A DNA stretch of 36,982 nt from contig JAIBAF010000037.1 in the NCBI GenBank assembly GCA_019695335.1, positions 1 to 36,982 of the forward strand, written 5' to 3'. Origin of the DNA: a bacterium (GTDB lineage: Bacteria; CLD3; SB21). The position numbers and the translations under genes are program-made. Every line of letters begins with the position of its first letter. Position 1 is the first letter of the stretch. Shown here in pieces: positions 17,303 to 24,650 of this stretch. The notes under the pieces were generated by a model. That model worked only from the letters and a program-made list of their open reading frames with translations, had not been told where the DNA came from and ran no database searches.

Positions 17303-18631
17303 ATGCGATTCGTGGAGAAAGACAAGTCAGGTAATTCGACAGAATATGTATATGGACCTACCGGAATTATTTTTATAAAGACCGCCACACAGACGAATTT
17401 TGTATTGAAAGATCATTTAGGATCGATACGAGCTACGATTAATACGGCGGAGTTGCCCTATGCGGCTGTAGGCTATGACTACAGCGCATTTGGTACGATT
17501 TTGAGCACGGTTTCAAATTCAGGGTATTTCTACACGGGTCAAGAGTATGATAAGACTTCAGGTTTGCATAACTTCAAGGCGAGGATGTATGATAGTGATT
17601 TAGCGATGTTTTATGGAGTGGATGCTGCGGGGCAAACAAATTCGCCATTTGCCTATGTGGGAAATAATCCTGTCATCAGGAAAGACAAAGACGGGAATTT
17701 CTTTTTTGTTCCTATTTTAATTGGCGCAGCAATTGGAGGTTATTCAGGTTATCAAATAGGAAAAGCAAAAGGAGCTAAAGGTTGGGATATGTTTGGTTAT
17801 ATAGCGGGCGGTTCCTTAATTGGTGGCTTATCTGGTGGCGCTGCGGCAGGAATGAGTGCGGCTGGAGGAGGAGCTCTTTTGTCAGGAGCGTCAGCAGGTG
17901 CGGTAGGAGGCGCTGGCTTTAATGGTTTGGCATCGAATTGGAAAACTGGAGCGATGCTAAATGGAGCTTGGAAGGGCGCATTGTCGGGCTTTGTGAGTGG
18001 CGGAGTTGGTTCGGCAATAGGGGGCGGCTCGGGTGCGTTTGCAGGTGGTGCAGTCGGTTCAGGATTGAATACGGCATTGAATGGTGGAAAAGGCAGGGAT
18101 ATTATTAGTTCAATGGCTACTGGCGGTGCATTGTCATATGGGACCTATGAGTTGAGTTCATACGTAAATTGGAAGTACGGAGGTGGTAATAATCTTGGAG
18201 GCCACAAACTTTCTTACACACAATACAAAACTATGCAAGCAGATTTTCAGAGATCGGCGTTTTGGGGCAAAGAATACGGTGGATTTTTAATGAAAGACGG
18301 AAGTGTCCAAAGGCTCCCAGCTCAATTCTCTCACGGTCTTGGAGAAATTAACGTTCCTGCGGAGGCAGATGGATTTTATCATACGCATTGGGATAGCGAA
18401 GGTCAAACATTTTATATTGATCAAAATGGACAAAAAATAGAAACTGGATTTAGTGGAAAGGCATGGGAATTAACAACAACTCGTGATCATTCACCAAGTG
18501 AATATGTAAATGTCGACAGCTATGTAGTCAACAGATATGGACAAGTTTCGGTTCATCTCGCGGGATTTGATAATCATCATCTTTTCAACGATCCGTTTTT
18601 GCGATATTTTCCATGGTTTATTTGGCCATAA
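17303..18631 (+). CDS. Orphan Rhs-CT cassette 3: JAB/JAMM-like toxin
   Basis: A 442-residue frame starting after the core frameshift; no signal peptide, likely silent. Residues 1-132 are Rhs core ending RKDKDGN. Residues 133 to about 290 are a Gly-rich linker beginning FVPILIGAAIGGYSG, clearly related to the main Rhs linker. The C-terminal domain has Glu324 in a KEYGGF context, H360-T-H362 and S397-P-S-E400, followed by SYVVNRYGQ. That order (E, HxH, SxxD/E) matches JAB/MPN metallopeptidases of the DUF4329-like type found in Rhs proteins; the usual Asp is replaced by Glu, which might weaken metal binding. The following gene, 22 bases on, is the presumed immunity. Confidence 0.75.
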   Translation: MRFVEKDKSGNSTEYVYGPTGIIFIKTATQTNFVLKDHLGSIRATINTAELPYAAVGYDYSAFGTILSTVSNSGYFYTGQEYDKTSGLHNFKARMYDSDLAMFYGVDAAGQTNSPFAYVGNNPVIRKDKDGNFFFVPILIGAAIGGYSGYQIGKAKGAKGWDMFGYIAGGSLIGGLSGGAAAGMSAAGGGALLSGASAGAVGGAGFNGLASNWKTGAMLNGAWKGALSGFVSGGVGSAIGGGSGAFAGGAVGSGLNTALNGGKGRDIISSMATGGALSYGTYELSSYVNWKYGGGNNLGGHKLSYTQYKTMQADFQRSAFWGKEYGGFLMKDGSVQRLPAQFSHGLGEINVPAEADGFYHTHWDSEGQTFYIDQNGQKIETGFSGKAWELTTTRDHSPSEYVNVDSYVVNRYGQVSVHLAGFDNHHLFNDPFLRYFPWFIWP

Positions 18632-18652
18632 TATAAATGAAATGGAGGCAAC

Positions 18653-19087
18653 ATGTTGATTAAAAGTATTATAATAAAATGTTCACTTGTATTCTTCTGT
18701 TACATTACAACATCATGCTTGAAGCCCAGTACATCACACGGTGATTTAAAACGAAATAGTATAGTCGTTGATTCTGTATCTGTCAAGGAATTTGGTGAGA
18801 AAGTTAGTCAAAGGTTCGCAGATTATCAAGCATCGTCAAAGGGAAAGACCTTTAAAGCAATGGTTAGCGGTAAAATTCGTGGTTTAGTATTTAAACATTC
18901 AATCCCCAAGGATGTAACTCTTGTACTTTATACATATGATGAGCAAGATTCGTGTGTACTTTATAGTGGACAATTACCATCCGGTGAGTCATTTTTAAAT
19001 GCCCTGAATTTACCAATTCCAGTAGGGGATTATTATGTTTTCGATGGCGGGCACAAGATTCCCTTTATGCGTATAAAAGATCAGTAA
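18653..19087 (+). CDS. Lipoprotein-like immunity protein for cassette 3
   Basis: A 144-residue protein with a strong GGAGG at 18644-18648, 5 bases before the ATG, the best ribosome site in the array. A hydrophobic signal (about residues 5-20) ends in TTSC, a lipobox with Cys near 22, predicting export and lipidation. The mature part has no family I recognise; its C-terminus reads as small beta-strands (VGDYYVFDGGHKIPF). It directly follows the JAB-like toxin domain. Periplasmic anchoring suggests that the toxin is met outside the cytoplasm. Confidence 0.65.
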   Translation: MLIKSIIIKCSLVFFCYITTSCLKPSTSHGDLKRNSIVVDSVSVKEFGEKVSQRFADYQASSKGKTFKAMVSGKIRGLVFKHSIPKDVTLVLYTYDEQDSCVLYSGQLPSGESFLNALNLPIPVGDYYVFDGGHKIPFMRIKDQ

Positions 19088-19235
19088 TTCATCATTTTTT
19101 TTCAAACTTATTTCTGCCTTTTATCTTGGCGGGGTTGTTCCAATCGCGTAAAAAATGTCGATGGCCTGCGAACAACTCCTATGTCTATGACAACATCGGA
19201 AATGTAACGCAGTCTGTTCCAAAGGCATTAACGCA
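19088..19235 (+). pseudogene. Degenerate 5' Rhs core scrap, cassette 4
   Basis: Rhs homology resumes at AATGTCGATGGC (19154-19165), equivalent to about 12910-12920 of the main gene, and reads SYVYDNIGNVTQSVPK. It is more diverged than the other copies. A missing base near 19223 breaks the frame before TTG 19236. Bases 19088-19153 between the immunity stop and this point show nothing recognisable. Confidence 0.65.
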
Positions 19236-20666
19236 TTGACGTACGATCCCTTCATCAATCGTACAAAGCAAATCGCGATGGCCAACAGCAATCAAATGCA
19301 GATGAATTACGATGGGACGGAGAGACGTGTTTATAAAAAAGACATCGTATCGGGCGTGACCACGGAAGTGCTTTACTTGCACGATGGAATGAATGCGATC
19401 GTGGAGAAAGACAAGAATGGTAATTCGACGGAATATGTATATGGTCCTACCGGAATTATTTTTATAAAGACAGCTACACAGACGAATTTTGTATTGAAAG
19501 ATCACTTAGGATCGATACGAGCCACGATTAATACTGCGGAGTTGCCTTATGCGGCTGTAGGATATGACTATAGCGCATTTGGTACGATTTTGAGCACGGT
19601 TTCAAATTCAGGGTATTTCTTCACGGGTCAGGAATACGACAAGACTTCAGGTTTGCATAATTTCAAAGCGAGGATGTATGATAGTGATTTAGCGATGTTT
19701 TATGGTGGCGATCCTGCGGAGCAAGGAAACTCACCATTTGCGTATGCCGGAAACAACCCAATTATGCGAGTTGATAAAAACGGAAAATTTTGGATGGCTG
19801 TTCTGGCTGCTGCTTATGTAGGAGGATATTGGGGAGGAGTACGCGCTCATGAAAGTCATACAAATATTTGGGAAGGAATCATCACAGGTGGAGTCAGTGG
19901 TGCTGCTGGAGGGGCTACTGGTGCCGCTTTTGGAAATGTTTATGGAATAGTTTCTAATGGAATAGTTGGTGCAATCAGTGCGGGAATTTCATCAAGTGTA
20001 AATGCGGCTATAACCGGACAAAATACAAACTCAATTGGAAACGATATTCTGAAAGGAGGAATTACTGCTGCTGCATTCTCAGCCATAGATATAGGGACAT
20101 CATTGTTAGCGAAAGGTCAACAGAATGACATCGGTTATTTTGAAGGTCAAGGAAAAATTAGCGATCCTGATTTTGTTGGAAAAGCTCTAAATTCCATGGA
20201 AACAAATGGCGGGCAAAGTGGTAAGGTACAGTCTAAATTACTAGAGGAAAAAGCTAAAATTGGATTTACCAACAGTAAAATGGTTTCATTGGCTCATACC
20301 GCAATAGTACCCAAAACTTGGAAGGATGCCTTGTTCGGTGGTTTGTTTTTTGAAGCGGAATTAATTCCCTATATTGAACTAAAACCTCAAAATATTTTTG
20401 ATCCACATTATAAAGCAGATAAATGGTTGGAGGCTGGTATAGATCCAAGCGATTATATTTCAAAAACCGTCGAAATTCTTTATCATGAATCTGCTCATGC
20501 CTTTGGTTTATTTGATTTTTCTCCTAAGTATGGACCATATCGATATTATTCTCCTTCAGAGTTGGATCACCATAGTATGAACTACGAGATATGGGATCAC
20601 AAAATCGGGCAGTTGACAAAAAATTGGATAATGAATGTTTATTTACCAAACAAAAACGGATATTAA
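19236..20666 (+). CDS. Orphan Rhs-CT cassette 4: HESAH metallopeptidase toxin
   Basis: A frame of up to 476 residues from TTG 19236 with no signal peptide; probably silent. Residues 1-184 are Rhs core ending RVDKNGK; the first ~25 residues come from a diverged core type (MANSNQMQMNYDGTE), after which it matches the others. The linker (AAAYVGGYWGGVRAHE, then Gly/Ala-rich) is unlike the other four. The C-terminal domain carries HESAH at 417-421 and ends IGQLTKNWIMNVYLPN, homologous to cassette 2 but well diverged. The immunity gene begins 2 bases after the stop. Predicted zinc peptidase; target unknown. Confidence 0.8.
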   Translation: MTYDPFINRTKQIAMANSNQMQMNYDGTERRVYKKDIVSGVTTEVLYLHDGMNAIVEKDKNGNSTEYVYGPTGIIFIKTATQTNFVLKDHLGSIRATINTAELPYAAVGYDYSAFGTILSTVSNSGYFFTGQEYDKTSGLHNFKARMYDSDLAMFYGGDPAEQGNSPFAYAGNNPIMRVDKNGKFWMAVLAAAYVGGYWGGVRAHESHTNIWEGIITGGVSGAAGGATGAAFGNVYGIVSNGIVGAISAGISSSVNAAITGQNTNSIGNDILKGGITAAAFSAIDIGTSLLAKGQQNDIGYFEGQGKISDPDFVGKALNSMETNGGQSGKVQSKLLEEKAKIGFTNSKMVSLAHTAIVPKTWKDALFGGLFFEAELIPYIELKPQNIFDPHYKADKWLEAGIDPSDYISKTVEILYHESAHAFGLFDFSPKYGPYRYYSPSELDHHSMNYEIWDHKIGQLTKNWIMNVYLPNKNGY

Positions 20667-20668
20667 TT

Positions 20669-21079
20669 ATGGACTATTATATTCTTTCGTATTTTGATTT
20701 TTTATCTCAAAACCCTTTTTGGTTTCGTGAAATTTTGTGGTTTAGTATCACTAGTTTTGTGTTAATTGTTAATACAATTTATTTTTTTTTCTTCAGTAAA
20801 ATTCCAACCGATAAAAAATTTCAATTGTTTAAGAATTATTATTTTGGAGTTTCAGCGTTTTATTTTTGTCTGATTCTTTTATTTAACTTGAGCAATTTGG
20901 AAGAAATGACGCATCAACATTCTTTTACTTCAAGCGATGCCTTGACATGCCTCTATATGGGTTTGATTATTATTGGTTGTCTAATTTATGAAATCATGTT
21001 CTTAATAATATTTTATTTACTATGTTTAGTTTTTTTTACTATAAGGCTTCGTGATGAAAAAAATGTACCAAGGAGATAA
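20669..21079 (+). CDS. Membrane immunity protein for cassette 4
   Basis: A 136-residue, very AT-rich gene with three or four predicted transmembrane helices (around 18-42, 56-76 and 97-128). ATG 20669 lies 2 bases after the toxin stop; the frame extends upstream to 20591 but that would overlap the toxin by 76 bases. It is related to the cassette 2 immunity protein by its NPFW start, helix layout and basic tail. Function inferred from position and from the matching toxin family. Confidence 0.7.
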   Translation: MDYYILSYFDFLSQNPFWFREILWFSITSFVLIVNTIYFFFFSKIPTDKKFQLFKNYYFGVSAFYFCLILLFNLSNLEEMTHQHSFTSSDALTCLYMGLIIIGCLIYEIMFLIIFYLLCLVFFTIRLRDEKNVPRR

Positions 21080-21236
21080 CTAAATAAAATAATTGGTATT
21101 CTCATTTTGCAGTTTAGCTACAATTCATTTGAGTGGCCGGATATTTTAATGGAAATATATCAAAGGCTACCTGAATCATCTGCAAGTTGCCGATCACTCG
21201 AGTAATCCTAATGGCGACATCGGCGTCGGTGAAGAA
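21080..21236 (+). pseudogene. 5' Rhs core scrap with 49-bp deletion, cassette 5
   Basis: From about 21133 the bases match main-gene 12670-12702 (GGATATTTTAATGGAAATAT), then jump at GGCTAC to the equivalent of about 12751 (CTGAATCA), removing 49 bases. As 49 is not a multiple of three, this shifts the frame. No start codon lies in the downstream frame before ATG 21237. Bases 21080-21120 show nothing recognisable. Confidence 0.75.
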
Positions 21237-22892
21237 ATGCGCTACGACGTGAATGGCAATATTACTAAAATGAAGGTCAATACGACGACGAAGACGTACG
21301 CGTATTACACGAATGCGAATAAAGTTCAGAATGTCGACCGCAGCGGGAATGACTACGTTTACGATCCAATCGGGAATATCACGCAATCGATTCCGAAATC
21401 GATCAATACACTGACGTATGATCCGTTTGTAAATAGAACGAAAACTATTTCCATGAGTAGCGGGAACTCGATGAATATGTCGTATGATGGCACTGAGAGA
21501 AGAGTTTATCGAAAAGACATCGTATCGGGCGTGACCACAGAAGTTCTATACCTGCACGACGGAATGAATGCGATCGTGGAGAAAGACAAGAATGGCAATT
21601 CAACGGAATATGTATATGGGCCTACCGGAATTATTTTTATAAAGACAGCTACACAGACGAATTTTGTATTAAAAGATCATTTAGGATCGATACGAGCCAC
21701 GATTAATACTGCGGAGTTGCCTTATGCGGCTGTAGGCTATGACTACAGCGCATTTGGTACGATTTTGAGCACGGTTTCAAATTCAGGGTATTTCTACACG
21801 GGTCAGGAATACGACAAGACTTCAGGTCTGCATAATTTCAAAGCGAGGATGTATGATAGTGATTTAGCGATGTTTTATGGAGTAGATGCTGCTGGACAGT
21901 ATGCAAGTCCTTTTGCATTCGTCGGTAATAATCCTATAACTAGACGAGACCCTAGCGGAAACTTTTCATTTGATTTGAAGAATTTAATACCAGGTTATAG
22001 CGTATATTCGCTTGGTAGAAATATTGTGAGAGCTTACAATAATGCCGGTGGCGGTTTGCATGGAATTGGGGAAGCTTTCTCAGTCGTAAATAGAACGATT
22101 ATCAGCGTCGGAGCCAGTGTAGCGGTGGGGGGTGTCACAGGAAATGTATTGGCTGGAGCCGGAATTGCGGAAGGCGGTTTTTTAAATATGGCCGGATCAG
22201 GAGCCGCTGGCGGTGCTGCCGGTTCTGCAGCGGGAGGAGGCAATATTGGCGATGGCGCGATTAGTGGAGCGATTGGTGGAGCAATTGGATATGGCGCAAA
22301 TCAAATTTTGAATTTCGTTCAACATAGAAATCCCAATGAATTTATGAGTCAAACCACCACGAATGGTAACTCAGAAACAAATCCAAGTGAATTAGAGTTG
22401 CACGAATACGCTGAAAAAAAGTTTGGAGCCAAAGAAGGAGAATTTGCTGTAAATAGACTATACCTAGCATCAGAATCGCAAGTTCCGCCTGGCTGGAGGT
22501 ACACAGAAAGTAGTTTATTAGGTAATCAGCCAAATTGGTTTAAAAGATTTTTATTTGGAGAAATAACCGCCTTAGGAGTTACTCGACCATCATCAATTAG
22601 TGGCCTTGCAGATATTTGGATTGCCCCTGCGGCATTTGCTTCACCGGAGCAATTATATTATACGGTAGGGCATGAATTGATTCATGCTTACCATATTCAT
22701 ATTAATAATGGCTTACTCGATGTCTACAAAAGTGAACATGCCGCATATCTATGGATGTATCAAAAAGCAATATTTTATCGCGATATGGATATTGCCCGCG
22801 AAGCTTTTCAGTCGTGGCAATATTATAAATCGTATTCAGGTTATCCATATCCAGGCTCAAGCTCATGGAGCGCTCCTTGGCATGGATTTTAA
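21237..22892 (+). CDS. Orphan Rhs-CT cassette 5: HELIH metallopeptidase toxin
   Basis: A 551-residue frame from ATG 21237, within former core sequence and without signal peptide or clear Shine-Dalgarno. Residues 1-242 are Rhs core ending RRDPSGN, with an intact DPxG motif. The linker (NLIPGYSVYSLGRN) is shared with cassette 2, followed by a Gly/Ala-rich stretch. The toxin domain carries HELIH at 479-483 and Glu500 in SEHAAY, which fits a gluzincin-type zinc site. It is not obviously related to the HESGH/HESAH domains of cassettes 2 and 4. The C-terminus is rich in Tyr, Pro, Ser and Trp. A lipoprotein immunity gene follows after 25 bases. Confidence 0.8.
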   Translation: MRYDVNGNITKMKVNTTTKTYAYYTNANKVQNVDRSGNDYVYDPIGNITQSIPKSINTLTYDPFVNRTKTISMSSGNSMNMSYDGTERRVYRKDIVSGVTTEVLYLHDGMNAIVEKDKNGNSTEYVYGPTGIIFIKTATQTNFVLKDHLGSIRATINTAELPYAAVGYDYSAFGTILSTVSNSGYFYTGQEYDKTSGLHNFKARMYDSDLAMFYGVDAAGQYASPFAFVGNNPITRRDPSGNFSFDLKNLIPGYSVYSLGRNIVRAYNNAGGGLHGIGEAFSVVNRTIISVGASVAVGGVTGNVLAGAGIAEGGFLNMAGSGAAGGAAGSAAGGGNIGDGAISGAIGGAIGYGANQILNFVQHRNPNEFMSQTTTNGNSETNPSELELHEYAEKKFGAKEGEFAVNRLYLASESQVPPGWRYTESSLLGNQPNWFKRFLFGEITALGVTRPSSISGLADIWIAPAAFASPEQLYYTVGHELIHAYHIHINNGLLDVYKSEHAAYLWMYQKAIFYRDMDIAREAFQSWQYYKSYSGYPYPGSSSWSAPWHGF

Positions 22893-22917
22893 ATTTATTT
22901 CAATGGATTTATAAAAA

Positions 22918-23400
22918 ATGAAAAAAATTATATTAATAAGTTTGATTAATACGCTCTTGTCTTGTTCTTCGCAAGAAGAAAAAGTCGTGACTCAAGGTAT
23001 TACAGATTTAATTAAGTATGAAATTAAAGGAAACGACTCATTGCTCTATGCCATGGAAAACATTTATTTTCTACGACAAGAAGAACCAGTATGGTGCATT
23101 GGATTAGTTAGCGATAAAGTTTTGGACAAATTAAACCATACATTTAGTGATAACAGAATATTATTATATAGATATACTGAGATGGATTATGATGAATTGG
23201 GCACGATAGTTTTAAAGGGTACTACAATGAAGGGAACATTGTTGTCAATTCGAGATATCCAATGGAAATCTGAAAACGAAGTTTTCTTATTAGTGGGTCA
23301 TTCATTTTCAAAGCAAAGTTTTGCAGAATTTCAATTATTATTGATAAAAAGCGATGGAATTTGGAAGACTCAAAAAATCGAATTGGTTTCAATCATGTAA
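22918..23400 (+). CDS. Lipoprotein immunity protein for cassette 5
   Basis: A 160-residue protein with a textbook short lipoprotein signal: MKKIILISLINTLLSC, Cys at 16. The mature protein is charged and AT-rich in codon choice, ending KIELVSIM, with no family I recognise. It follows the HELIH toxin directly and is the last intact gene of the array. Immunity is inferred from position, and periplasmic location from the lipobox. Confidence 0.7.
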   Translation: MKKIILISLINTLLSCSSQEEKVVTQGITDLIKYEIKGNDSLLYAMENIYFLRQEEPVWCIGLVSDKVLDKLNHTFSDNRILLYRYTEMDYDELGTIVLKGTTMKGTLLSIRDIQWKSENEVFLLVGHSFSKQSFAEFQLLLIKSDGIWKTQKIELVSIM

Positions 23401-23496
23401 ACTAGAATTTCAGCTAAGTGAATGGATGAAATACTGCGTTGAAAAAATCAAAAATTATTCTATGATTCAAAAGTATCACTAAAAATCTAGAATCAA

Positions 23497-23560
23497 GACG
23501 ACAACGAAAACCTACGCATATTATACGAATACGAATAAAGTTCAGAATGTCGATGGCAAC
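23497..23560 (+). pseudogene. Terminal Rhs core remnant
   Basis: Sixty-four bases matching main-gene sequence from about 12860 to 12922, coding for KTYAYYTNTNKVQNVDG. It begins near CGACAACG and ends at GTCGATGGCAAC, one base before the stop codon (23562-23564, minus strand) of the acetolactate decarboxylase gene. Bases 23401-23496 before it contain no gene that I can see; CTAGAAT occurs at 23402 and again near 23488. Confidence 0.8.
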
Positions 23561-23561
23561 T

Positions 23562-24254
23562 TTACTCCGGTAGAAATATTTTCGCCTGCCCGTTAAAAAG
23601 CACTTCATCGACATGGGCGGATGTTTTTTTATCATCCGTAGTGACATGCATGTGCACATTCGATGAATGATGCGTGAAAACTCCCTGATGTTTGGATGAA
23701 TAAAAACCTAAGATATTCACACCCACACCCGTCAAATTACCTCGAATTCCACTCTGTGCGTGCTGATCGTGAGGAAGCAATTCTTCGCCGTTCCCCGGGC
23801 GGACAACATGCCAATTCAATGATTCAATTTCTCCGGTGATCAAAAATGAAACCGGAAACTCCGGATTGTTCAGCGTTTCTTTGATATAATTTTCCAAGTC
23901 CGCAATCGTTTTAACAGATTCAGGCAGCAGCATTTCCTTCCACTTTGGCACACTCACAAAGACCAGTAATGCCGCTTTAGGATCGAATGTAGAGTCTATA
24001 CTTAGCGAATCGCCGTTGGCGTGGGCCGTCAGCGGCCGGCTATTCCAAATCAAAATTTCGCCATCCAGATTTTCCGCAGCTCCAAGCGCGTACAAATGAT
24101 CGCGGTTTTTCAGACTGTCCAATGCAATCGTCGCGCTTGTATTACCTTCATGCATGATAGACTTCAGAGAACCGCGATACTCGACAGAATAATTTTGTGG
24201 GCTTTCGCAAGCCTGAATCAAAAAAGCCAGAGCAATCCATCGTTTCCACGTCAT
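23562..24254 (-). CDS. Lipoprotein acetolactate decarboxylase
   Basis: A 230-residue protein of the alpha-acetolactate decarboxylase family, which converts 2-acetolactate to acetoin. The family's three zinc ligands are spaced as expected: His201, His203 and His214 (VHMHV, then AHVDE), matching the HxH-x10-H pattern of the Bacillus enzyme. LDGEI near 63-67 and FLITGEIESL near 137-146 are also family-like. Unusually it begins with a signal and a lipobox Cys at residue 16 (LIQAC), predicting an exported lipoprotein. AAGGA precedes the start. It is the last gene of the heavy-metal operon, 24 bases after the HMA gene. The exported location and operon context make the usual acetoin role uncertain. 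Confidence 0.85.
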   Translation of the reverse strand: MTWKRWIALAFLIQACESPQNYSVEYRGSLKSIMHEGNTSATIALDSLKNRDHLYALGAAENLDGEILIWNSRPLTAHANGDSLSIDSTFDPKAALLVFVSVPKWKEMLLPESVKTIADLENYIKETLNNPEFPVSFLITGEIESLNWHVVRPGNGEELLPHDQHAQSGIRGNLTGVGVNILGFYSSKHQGVFTHHSSNVHMHVTTDDKKTSAHVDEVLFNGQAKIFLPE

Positions 24255-24278
24255 AAGTTATCCTTTAATTTTAAATCA

Positions 24279-24608
24279 TTATTGGCAACAGTCGGGAAGT
24301 TTGCTGTAAGCATCCGCATCGCGCTTACTTTCATTGGCATTATAGCCGGAAGCCGTAATTGCTTTTTCAATATCGGCGACGGTTACTTTAGCCGGATCAT
24401 ATTTTACAGTGGCGGTTTTTTTATCGAGATCGATGTTTGTTTCGACAATTCCGTCGAGTTTTCCGACGGCTTTTTTGACGGTTTTCACGCACATCGAACA
24501 CTTGATAGTCGGTAAGTTGATGATCGTTTCTTTATTAGACTTATCCTGGCCGGTAACAACTGCGGCCACGATGCTGACCAAACCGATTAATAATAATGTC
24601 AGTTTCAT
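24279..24608 (-). CDS. Exported HMA-domain metal-binding protein
   Basis: A 109-residue protein: N-terminal signal peptide (about 1-20), then one heavy-metal-associated domain with the metal motif C37-S-M-C40, and a short C-terminal tail ending LPDCCQ that could add ligands. It resembles MerP/CopZ-type carriers that bind Cu(I) or similar ions; export places it in the periplasm. It lies between the RND adaptor and the acetolactate decarboxylase, with AAGG upstream. Probably passes metal to the efflux complex. Confidence 0.85.
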   Translation of the reverse strand: MKLTLLLIGLVSIVAAVVTGQDKSNKETIINLPTIKCSMCVKTVKKAVGKLDGIVETNIDLDKKTATVKYDPAKVTVADIEKAITASGYNANESKRDADAYSKLPDCCQ

Positions 24609-24650
24609 AACAGATACCTTTTTGGTTAATGTTAAACAGGGAAATTTAAA

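Larger units (their letters stand above)
12919..23560 (+). other. Rhs C-terminal cassette array
   Basis: The 3' third of the main Rhs core is repeated downstream four times, plus a remnant. Copies start near 14869, about 16870 (with extra fragments from about 16810), 19154, about 21130 (with a deletion) and 23497. Each full copy ends at the GNNPxxxxDxxG(N/K) motif (13541, 15492, 17698, 19787, 21962) and is followed by a different C-terminus and its own small gene. Units are 1.9-2.3 kb. Near-identity at base level covers the part from KDIVSGVTTE to DLAMFYG. The layout matches orphan Rhs-CT/immunity modules known in enterobacterial rhs loci. No transposase or integrase is visible, so homologous recombination through the repeated core is the likely route. 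Confidence 0.85.

Noticed and set aside
12919-23560. Composite transposon or integron cassette array
   Set aside because: No transposase, integrase, terminal inverted repeats or attC-like sites were seen; repeated units are explained by the Rhs core itself.
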